NCBI GenBank assembly: GCA_024449915.1
Contig: JAMZAV010001810.1
Coordinates: forward strand, 1 to 64,000
Direction of reading: 5' to 3'
Length of the DNA: 64,000 bases
Source of the DNA: Sweltsa coloradensis
Lineage: Eukaryota; Arthropoda; Insecta; Plecoptera; Chloroperlidae
Numbering within the stretch: position 1 is the first letter of the stretch; every line of letters begins with the position of its first letter. Below are positions 43,378 through 51,981 of this stretch, piece after piece. Under the pieces are notes generated by a model, which ran no database searches, was not told the DNA's origin, and worked only from the letters and a program-made list of their open reading frames with translations. The position numbers were made by a program, and so were the translations under genes.

Positions 43378-45957
43378 TCTGTTAGGAATTCATTTAGTGA
43401 GTAAAATGCTCTTTCTACTAGAAATGCTTTTAATTTGCTAATAAATGTAGTATGATTTTTGATGTCTCTGATGTGTTTTGGCAGTTTATTGTATATGGAG
43501 AGGCAGGCGTAGGTCCTTTGGAATATTGCGAGGTTTTATGATGGGGACATGGATGTTAGAAATTGCACGGGTGTTATAAGTATGGATGGATGAGTTTTTG
43601 GGAAAAGTATTCTGAATGTGTACGTACAAAAATAGCGGCAATTTGTATAAGGGTACTTACCAGGGTAAGAATGTTTAATTTGGGGAAGATTTACGGCAGG
43701 ATCTCTGCCATGAGGATCCTGTGATGATGCGTATAGCTCGTTTTTTGGAGTAAAAAGACACGATTAGCTTGTGGTGACATACCCCAGAATAGAAGCCCGT
43801 ATGAGATGTGCGAGTGGATGTGGGCATGATATATTAATTTCAATATGTTGCTGCTAACAATTGGCTTCATCCTCCTGAGCATAAAACACCCACTATTTAT
43901 TTTGGAGCATACTCTTTCGATATGAGCAGACCAATCAAGGTTCTCCGAGAGTGTAATGCCAAGAAATTTCACGTTGTCAGCTCTCATAATGTTTTTGCCA
44001 TCAATGCGAATTAGGGGACTACTCTGAGGGGGGCTAGAGGTGGAGTGAAGTTAAGGTACACATTTTTGGTTGGTTGAAGGGAGAGAAGGTTATTTTTACA
44101 GTATTCCGACATTGCGTTTGCTTGGACATTTGAGTTATGTATGAGTTCTGCAAGCCCATCTCTGGTTGCAGTTAAGAGGTGACTTGAGTCATCTACAAAT
44201 TGCGTCAGTATGCCTACGTCAAATGTGTTGGGCATGTCGTTTACATAAAGTAAGAAGAATGGGGGCCCTAGGACCGTTCCTTGGGGCACACCACAGACAA
44301 GGTTTAAGGGGTCGGAGTGAAATTTAGTAATTGTATCATTTTCATCGATATCATCAAGTTCTACTACCTGGAAACGGTCTGATAGAAATGATGCAATCCA
44401 TCTATTGGTTATACCTCTAATACCTAGAGATTCCAGTTTTGAGAGAAGTATACTATGGTCAATTGTATCAAACGCCTTACTCAAGTCGTAGATTATTCCA
44501 ATAGCCAGGTCGCCATGATCGAGTGCCTTGTATAGTGCATAGGAATGAGAAGATGGCAGTTATGGTTGATTTGCCCTTTTGGAAACCGTGTTGATTGCTT
44601 GCAAGAATATTGTGTTTTGAAAGGAAGGATGACAAACGGGAGTACATGATTTTTTCGAAAACTTTAGAGAAAGAGGAGGTTAAGGAAATTGGCCTATAAT
44701 TGTTAGGATCTCGGTTGTTACCTTTGTGCTTATATATGGGTATTACTTTGGCCTCTTTGAGCTTGGAGGGGAAGGTCCCTGTGCAAAAGGAGGAATTGAT
44801 GATAAATGCTAGTGGGTGAGATATAATACTTCCACATTTTGCAAGAACAGATCCAGGAACATTGTCTAAGCCTGCAGAATGTTTGTTATTCATTGTTTTG
44901 ATGATATCGGCTACTTCATGATGGGTGGTTGGATGGAGAAAAATTGAATTAATTTCCTGCTTATTCTCGATGACACCAGGAATGAGGTGATTGGTTTGTG
45001 TCTGAGGTCGACTGTTTATACCAGCATTGATAAAGAACTCATTTAGATGATTTGATATTACTTTTGGGTCAGAGTTTGGAATTCCGCTAATGTTGATCGT
45101 AAGTTGATTTTTAGGACTAGGGGCCTTAGTTTGAGCATTGATAATCTGCCATGTAGCTTTTGATATGTTATTTGCAGAAGATATAACCTGATCATGATGT
45201 TGTCGTTTAGCTTGTCTGATGTTAAGTGCATGACCTTTTTTTAATGTACGATACTCATGTTTAAGTTGATGGTCGTTGGGTAATGTTTTGCAATGGTAGT
45301 GTAATCGTCGCAGTTGTTGGCCCTCTGCTTTATGGCAGTTTGATAACCACGAACTAGTTTTTTTTGCTTTTGCCTTTGCCTAACCAAGGGGAATGCTGTG
45401 TTAAAATAATGTAAGTAGATCATTAAGAATTCGTTGAACATCTGGTTGGTATCGGTCATAGTCAGCAAGTCAGACCATTCTTCACTACTAAGTAAATTTA
45501 AAAAGTGATTTGTATTGCGTTTGCTAAATATTCTAGAGAAACCCCAAGTGGGAAGGCATTTATGGGCGAACTGAGTTGCATGGTTATGGCACAATGGTCT
45601 GAGATGTGTGGGTGAAGGGTATTAGTTTTGTAAAGGGAAGGGTCTAGAGAGGTTATGATGTTATCGATAAGTGACTGACTTGACCTAAGTGTACGGGTGG
45701 GTGTTAGAATTGTTTCGTGTAAGTTAAATGAGTGTATAAGATCAAGGAATAGGTCGCGGGCTCGTGATTTGGAAAGAAGATCAATATTAAAGTCGCCGCA
45801 TAGGGCTATTTTTGCCTTAGGGAATCGTTTTGTGACGTTTATAAGGGTCTCTTCTAGTTTATCTAAGAATATTGAGAGTTTGCCTAATGGAGATCTGTAT
45901 ATGGACAGTATGGTGATGCGGCAGTATGGTAGATAGTTGCTATAATACATCGTTTAC
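43378..45957 (-). pseudogene. Jockey/CR1-type LINE ORF2 (endonuclease-reverse transcriptase), frameshifted
   Basis: In minus-strand order: an APE-type endonuclease C-terminal half at 45950-45560 (L-C-G-D-F-N-I-D-L-L and I-S-D-H-C-A-I); a linker; RT fingers at 44893-44500 (S-A-G-L-D-N-V-P, N-N-Y-R-P-I-S-L-T, N-Q-H-G-F-Q-K-G-K-S-T); RT palm at 44484-44011 (K-A-F-D-T-I-D-H, G-V-P-Q-G-T-V-L-G-P, F-V-D-D in place of the usual Y-A-D-D); thumb (F-L-G-I-T-L); and a C-terminal end near 43400. At least four frame changes separate these pieces and the endonuclease N-terminus is lost at 45957. The protein would nick target DNA and copy its RNA in place; this copy is dead. Confidence 0.85.
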
Positions 45958-45989
45958 AGAGTCCGAGTGCAGTTAAAACATGACAAAAT

Positions 45990-46204
45990 AACTATAGTAT
46001 GGTGAAATTTGCTTCGCCTTTGGCGAAACGGCATCCGGCGGCTGGGGCTTTGCCCAGACCCCACCTTCCGCCCGCAAAACCTACTTATGGATTTGACCCC
46101 CCCCCACTTTTCAAGACGTTCCTGCGCGCCTGCTTAAATGCAAATGTTCCCGGGTAATCAGCACATGACTCGCTCGTCTAACAACGACTTGGGAGTTTTC
46201 CTGG
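45990..46204 (+). mobile_element. Helentron-like family C, second 3' end
   Basis: Ends ACTCGCTCGTCTAACAACG, ACTTGGGAGTTTTCCTGG. Segment 46085-46140 (CCCCCCCCCACTTTTCA, GACGTTCCTGCGCGCC) is inverted relative to 42170-42260. The LINE at 42428-45957 lies between the two. Confidence 0.45.
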
Positions 46205-46207
46205 TTT

Positions 46208-46317
46208 AGATTTAATTTCTTGTTTTCTGAGGAAAGCCCACACAGTTGGGCTGAAACGTCAAAAGCAATCCAAGCATATTCGACACGGCGAAATGTCCCG
46301 ACCAATTAATTGTGTTT
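46208..46317 (+). mobile_element. Penelope-like element terminal repeat (solo)
   Basis: Matches the terminal region of the element at 50662-51725: TTTCTTGTTTTCTGAGGA, CCCACACAGTTGGGCTG, AAACGTCAAA and GGCGAAATGTCCCGACCA. It sits directly before a TTA repeat. Confidence 0.65.
46227..46257 (+). ncRNA. Hammerhead-ribozyme-like motif, copy 1
   Basis: CTGAGGA, then stem II AGCCC / GGGCT around an 8-nt loop, then GAAAC. These are the C-U-G-A-N-G-A and G-A-A-A core boxes in the right order. Stem III and the cleavage U-H are not intact here. Such motifs are known in Penelope-like terminal repeats. Confidence 0.5.
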
Positions 46318-46380
46318 ATTATTATTTTTATTATTATTATTATTATTATTATAATTATTATTATTATTATTATTATTATT
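46318..46380. repeat. (TTA)n microsatellite
   Basis: TTA run with single interruptions, after the Penelope-like terminal repeat. Confidence 0.93.
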
Positions 46381-46404
46381 GAAAATAAGGTTTTTAAGCA
46401 TAGG

Positions 46405-46528
46405 CCCGCTTTAAGGACATAGTTATTGATTCATAGCAGTTGTCGAAAAAGTTTGCCCCGACTGAGGTTCTGGGTTCGAACCCCAGTCGGGGCAAACTTT
46501 TTCGACAACTGCTATGAATCAATAATTA
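46405..46528. repeat. tRNA-like foldback repeat, perfect palindromic copy
   Basis: TGATTCATAGCAGTTGTCG through TTTGCCCCGACTG (46427-46466) is followed by GGTTCTGGGTTCGAACCC (B-box) and then by the exact reverse complement of the first arm up to 46525. Arms are about 40 bp. The tRNA A-box half is deleted. Flanked on both sides by TTA repeats. Confidence 0.85.
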
Positions 46529-46546
46529 TTATTATTATTATCATTA

Positions 46547-46636
<90 letters not shown>
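46527..46636. repeat. (ATT)n microsatellite
   Basis: About 108 bp of ATT with a few substitutions. Confidence 0.95.
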
Positions 46637-46637
<1 letters not shown>

Positions 46638-47650
46638 ATTGAGACGATTTCGTAAACCATCAGCGCACTCTGTAGTAGGGGCTGAGATGTACATTGGCTC
46701 GATTTGCGTGCCGAAATAGATTTTTTGGTTTTAAATGATAGAAACCATTCACCCCAAAAATGATCTAGGTGTTCTTCAATTTTTTACGCCGCCATCTTGG
46801 AAAAAATGGCCGCCATAGTACATTTCAGAAAAACGATTAAAACTCATGCAATTATTATGTTTAAATTACGAAAAAAAATTGGTGTACTAATTGATCGATA
46901 AGAAATAATAAAAAAATACAATAACCCGAAAAAAAATATTTTAAATACAATTTTTTTTAATTTAGTTGATTTTGTACTTTTGTGGGCTATTTAGACGAAT
47001 AAAGGCGCTTTACATTTTTTAGAGTGCATGATAGATAAAAATATGATCGATAGATAATAATACTTAAAAAATATTAACCGGCTTAATTAATTTTGGTAGC
47101 CATCTTGAAAAATATGACCGCTAATAAAAGTTTTTAATTAGTTTTCAGCTTAATTTAAAATATTACGAAATAATAAATGTATATGATGTACACGATTTGA
47201 ATAAAGTTTGTATTACACTTAAGAATAGACCTTTATAGGCCTATATTAATGTGTAAATATATATTATTTATTTGTCGAGTTTTTAGTTTGTAATTTGCTT
47301 GACAACAATTTCTTTTCATTTATCTTAAAAATGCGAAATGGGCGGTGTTTCTATACTATACATTATACATTGTGAGAGCTAATATACTTTTTATGTTTAC
47401 ATGGAAATACAATTTTTTAAATGTCTGAGTGCACATTGCTGTGCACAAGTGATTTGGAATAGCACCTATCTTTATGAACGCGATATGCGAGGTGACCTCC
47501 TGTAATTTTTAAAATCAACACGTTAGGGTAGTACCACAAGACCTTTTTTACATTCATGGGAAATATTTAAATGTAGTCCTACAAAAAGGTATTTGATAGC
47601 CTACATACATATGCAGTTTGACTTACCAATTTCTACATCATTGGTCCTCA

Positions 47651-48975
47651 TCACACTAACGGGACTTTGACATCGTCTTCGTCATCATCTACTACTCGTC
47701 TACTTGAATGCAATAATCCCTGACGTTTTGACAATCGTGGCATTTGCATGAAGAAGTACAAGTTAGATAATTTTAATGCAAAAACGCTTTTCCCCGTAAT
47801 CTGGCCTTTGCATCCACACCTTACTTTTTCCAATATTGCCTTAGTAGCCGGCAGAGTAGGCATTTCACAGAAACTGTAGATTCTTTGGGCCCAATTTACA
47901 AACTATTTATCTCAGTAAGTGGTAGAAAGTTAGGATGAGAAGAACGATAACCCTTGCTTATCCTTGCCATGGCATTAGCTCTTCTGATATGTGGTGCATG
48001 GTTATGCTCTTAAAGTTGGCGGCAATTTCTCTCCTTCAATTTTCTTGGTCCTAAACAATTCCCGGAGCAGGTATTTGACTTTGGTGATTTTAAAGTGTTT
48101 GGGACATACATTTGGCATGTAAAGCTTTCAAGATCGTACAATACCTGGTCGAAATCGAAATCGTCTTCTCCCAACTCATCAAAAGCTTGTACTACTCGTT
48201 TAAATTCAATAGACAAGTATAGATACAAGGTACAATTTTCTTTTTGAAAGCCTAACTAATTTTCCACCCCAATCTGCACCAGGGAAACAGTGAAGTCCGA
48301 CCAATCACTTACATTTTTCACTGTCTAATTCATTGCACTCATCATTCAAATTGATACTTCTTTTGTGTTTGCCATGGCCAGTAATAAAAGATAAAGTTTT
48401 CAGCAGATCATACCTTGAACAAAGGTATATTAAGAGTAAGAATACGTTTGTGTCCGGCGTCATGACGTCAATGTTACAATTTATGCACATCACCATTGCA
48501 CCTAGAACGTGAAGGGGAATTAAGTTGTCGGCTTCCTCGTGTGTATGGCGTTCAATATTCGGTTCAAACAAGTCGGGATGGTTACTGAAGGTACAATCTA
48601 CTGAAACAACATTGATTCGTTTTTATCAAAAGTGTTTTACGTAAGTTCACAGTATATGGCTAAGTTGTGATTTACTCTCAATGTGAGATAGTATAATGTC
48701 GTCTGAGAAATGAGTTTAATATTTGTTGCGTTATTAACAATGAATTTCATTAGGTACAATCATCACTACTTTTTTTATAGAATAGTTATGGCGTTATGTA
48801 ATACAATATTATTCTTCCCCCGAAGTAAAAAGAAAGCATTCTCCTAATACGAAGAACAAACTCATTGGCAAAGTCCTTGCAAGAATTCACTCCAGGACCT
48901 TTCGTGATACATTGCACTAAGGTTAAAGCATCTACAATACATATCTTACTGTCTGACACTGCGGGAACAGGCACA
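47651..48975 (-). pseudogene. Remnant of an uncharacterised HEEAD / PDTD-motif protein gene
   Basis: Minus-strand pieces in family order: 48974-48800 (I-V-D-A-L-T-L-V-Q-C-I, K-D-F-A-N-E-F-V); 48586-48313 (T-H-E-E-A-D-N-L-I-P-L-H, then M-T-P-D-T-N-V-F-L-L-L, then F-I-T-G-H-G-K-H-K-R); 48251-48013 (Y-D-L-E-S-F-T-C-Q-M-Y-V-P); and 47863-47651 (L-P-A-T-K-A-I-L, R-C-G-C-K, acidic tail). I know this arrangement, with H-E-E-A-D-x, S-P-D-T-D-V, a late F-x-C-x-L-Y and a cysteine-rich end, from unannotated proteins common in cnidarians and other invertebrates. The family has no settled function known to me. Blocks between the first two pieces and after the third motif are missing, so a working protein is unlikely. 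A 61-bp phase-compatible intron (48312-48252) joins pieces two and three. Confidence 0.6.
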
Positions 48976-50307
48976 TGTTCAAGTCGTACTCGTACATAAC
49001 GTTGTTTCTAACACTGACATGAAAGAACTTGTATCATTTGGAATTAGCAAGAAATCACGTACGACCAACTTAAAAGTTAATCTTTTTGTTACATATTGTT
49101 CTTTAGGTGAGTAACTTTAGGCTACTCTTTTTGACAGTGTCCAAACATACATTTGGAATAAATCAATAATAAGTCGCTTGGCAACAAAATCATCGTACAA
49201 TAGCTTGCCATCTCTATTATATCTAAAATATAATTTAACGAATTATGTTGATAAGTTGCTTCTCAACTAAAAATGGATTGTCTTCCAGGTGATCTAAAAT
49301 GCCTGCCTTAACTTTTTCTACATGGTTGAACATACGAACTGATATCTTCCCAGAGAGCTGATATGTTCTTGCAAAGTTTATGCTTATCACACCCGTTCTT
49401 GGAATCAAACTCGTCTACTAAGGGTCTTAATTCTCACATCGTGGTCCCTCCTAATCTTTGTCATCGTAAGTGTTGTCATTATCGTCGTTGTTGGGGAGGT
49501 CGTCAATAGAATGAAGAGAAGCGAGGTCCCCGACGACGACTGAAGAGCGTAGAGCATATAGTTACAGGGAGTGATACTCCCCCACCTACCAGCTGATGTT
49601 TGCGATATGGAACTTTAATCTTTTCTCGCCCTTTTCGAAACAGAGCCATGCTCTGTGCAAACTCTAACCCAGGCTTAGATGAGGGACGTCAAATTGGATA
49701 CGCCATGTTATGTTTATATAATATCCCAGAAAACTCAACCGGCTTCCACCGTTCAAGAGCTTACAAAAATCGCGGTCTACAAACTGTTCCTGTAGGAACT
49801 GTTTTTTTGTATATCACGGGTGTAGTACATCTTGGTTTTTGTTACCCAAAAATTACTTTGCCTATAAATAAAATTAGAAAATATATATAGGGAAAATAGA
49901 GGGAAAGGACCAAATTGACTACATCTGAGCTCGCTGGTATTTTGGAGAGGCGCGCGTATGCAGTTGGAAAGCAATTTTCTTACGCTTTGCTACATACAAA
50001 TAGCTCTAAATCCTAAACTATTTACGCTACCGTTAAGACATTTATGTTCTTGTACGTTTGGAAAAATACATTGTCATAAGCTATTAATTATATGGTCCAT
50101 TACAAGTTTTTAATTCAAATTATTAACAATACTAAAAACACGTGGTCTCTGACAGTAAAATCCTACTTTTTACCCCCCTCTAAAAAAGATTTTTCACCCC
50201 TTATGTTTTTTGTATGCTTTTAAATAAATTTTTCTTCAAGTCAAAACTTATTTCATTATTTTCCCTTTGTTCGTTCGTGCGCTACAACGTTTTATCTAAA
50301 AAGCATA
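48976..50307. other. AT-rich interior of the TIR element
   Basis: No further part of the HEEAD-type protein was recognised upstream of 48976. Short frames on the + strand near 49600-49890 have no motif. Confidence 0.4.
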
Positions 50308-50661
50308 TTGGCGGCCATTTTATCCAAGATGGCGGCGGAAAAAATGGAAGAACACCTAGATTAATTAAAGTACGATGGTACCAACCGTTGAAAACCAAAA
50401 AATCAATTTCGGCACGCAAATCGAGCCAAGGCCCTTTTTTGTACATCTCAGCCCCTACTACTATGTCGCGCATTGCATGCTGGGAATCATGTTGCTCAGA
50501 ACTTTATAAAAACCTCTGAACAGAAGGCTGTGTTTTCTTCAATGTAAACAATGATTGATGGCTTTTGTTGAAAATTTAAGATTTAGTTGGCTGTGCTTGC
50601 AACACACTACCCAGAATTCCTTGCAGAGTTCGGGCATGCGCAGAGACTTTACGTAATCGTC

Positions 50662-51725
50662 TATTAACTGGTCGGGACATTTCGCCGCGTCGATTCTGCT
50701 TTTATTGCGTTTGACGTTTCAGCCCAACTGTGTGGGCTATCCTCAGAAAACAAGAAATAAAATTAAAAACTTACAAAAATATAAGCCAAGACAAGGCTTC
50801 CCATAGAAAAACAAAATAACAACGACAAAACAAACAGTTACCATGATCAGGCTCCGCCTTCTATAAAATTGCATTACATTCTAATGAAGTCTTTTTCACA
50901 ACCAGATCAACCTCACATTTGAGAATTTCTGGTGCGTATCCGATCACTCCGTCGAACTCCACTTTCTTGGGGCTGATCCATTTCCAGGACAGGGAGGACG
51001 AGAAGGCCTGCATTCGAAACCGGGAGTAAGATCTCGGGGATAATGCGTTTATTTACGATACGGCCAGCGTTGGAGTTGTCTTGAATCAGTTTTACTATGG
51101 GCGCCCACGACCCGCTCAGCTTAAACCCAACATCACCATTAAAATTGTTTGGTGTTTTAGCTATTTCAATGGACTCTCTAACCAATCTTGGTAGTAACCG
51201 AGGCGCTTTGCAAACTATTGTGGGACTATCAAACAGAATTTCATGTCTTGGATTATTAGCATTTTCACAAGCATGTTTAGCAACCGCCGACTGTTCTTCT
51301 CGAGCATGCCTACAATGCGCTTTATGTTCTTTCAATCTTGTTCCTACTGTCCTGCATCCAATCCACACTTGCAAGGAATTTGGTAAACACCACTCTCTTG
51401 CAGTGGAATTATATCCTTGACTGGCTTCATCAAATGGGCTACCTTTTTCCATGGAGTATAAATAGTTTTTATATCTTTTTTGGCTAAAATGCGACCAATT
51501 CTGTCCGTCGTATACTTCACGTAAGGCAGGAAAGCTCTCGTGATGTTACCGGTAGCCTCATCTTCAACTATCTCACTGTTGGCAGGTCTCTGTGGTCTAT
51601 TAAAAGCCCTGTTGATGGTTGCATTACTGTATCCATTGTTTAATAATGCTTCTCTGAGCACCACCTTTTCTCTCCCTAAACTTGCTTCGTCTGACAGTCT
51701 GTTAGCGCGGGTTATTATACCAGCG
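50662..51725 (-). pseudogene. Penelope-like element: GIY-YIG endonuclease end of ORF, frameshifted, plus terminal repeat
   Basis: Minus strand 51725-51340: T-R-A-N-R-L-S-D, L-N-N-G-Y-S, Y-T-T-D-R-I-G-R-I-L-A-K-K, S-G-V-Y-Q-I-P-C-K-C-G. After a frameshift near 51370-51345: I-G-C-R-T-V-G-T-R-L-K-E-H-K-A-H-C-R and S-A-V-A-K-H-A. G-V-Y...(Y)-I-G and the R-x-x-x-H are the GIY-YIG nuclease signatures of Penelope-like retroelements, where the domain follows the reverse transcriptase. The RT part is absent. The copy ends near 50913, and its 3' region reaches the terminal repeat at 50770-50662. Non-functional. Confidence 0.85.
50716..50746 (-). ncRNA. Hammerhead-ribozyme-like motif, copy 2
   Basis: On the minus strand: CTGAGGA (50746-50740), AGCCC/GGGCT stem II, GAAAC. 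It continues GTCAAACGCA; if CGC was once CGT, A-C-G...C-G-T would form the short stem III with a U-H cleavage site. The present base would weaken or abolish cleavage. Confidence 0.55.
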
Positions 51726-51744
51726 TGTTAAAAACAGACTGTTT

Positions 51745-51875
51745 CTGTGGAGGGTGGTGATGGGATGTCTCATGCAGGTACAAGTTGGTGTGAGTGGTTA
51801 TGAGTGGATGAACGTCAAACGCAATAAAAGCAGAATCGACGCGGCGAAATGTCCCGACCAGTTAATTGTGTTAAT
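51745..51875 (+). mobile_element. Inverted Penelope-like terminal repeat fragment
   Basis: GAACGTCAAACGCAATAAAA, GCAGAATCGACGCGGCG and AAATGTCCCGACCAGTTAAT match 50662-50720 but on the opposite strand, at the 5' side of the truncated ORF. Inverted partial terminal repeats at truncated 5' ends are known for Penelope-like elements. The CTGAGGA half of the hammerhead-like motif is missing. Confidence 0.65.
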
Positions 51876-51908
51876 TATTTACCGGGCCGCGAAAGCCTTA
51901 AATTTGAA

Positions 51909-51979
<71 letters not shown>
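51909..51979. repeat. (ATT)n microsatellite, tail of the LINE at 52000-54720
   Basis: On the minus strand this is (TAA)n, following AATAAAATAAATAAATA of the LINE 3' UTR. Confidence 0.95.

Positions 51980-51981
<2 letters not shown>

Larger units (their letters stand above)
46671..50464. mobile_element. 3.8-kb TIR element carrying a decayed HEEAD-family gene
   Basis: The left end 46671-46816 and right end 50308-50464 are inverted copies about 145-155 bp long. Shared words include GTAGTAGGGGCTGAGATGTA, GGCTCGATTTGCGTGCCG, AAATAGATTTTTTGGTTTT (one change), CTAGGTGTTCTTC and CGCCGCCATCTTGG. The interior contains one gene remnant on the minus strand at 47651-48975 and AT-rich DNA. Either the element once encoded this protein or it captured it. 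The target duplication is not resolved. Confidence 0.65.

Noticed and set aside
46426..46719. Poly-isoleucine frame
   Set aside because: Translation of the ATT repeat.
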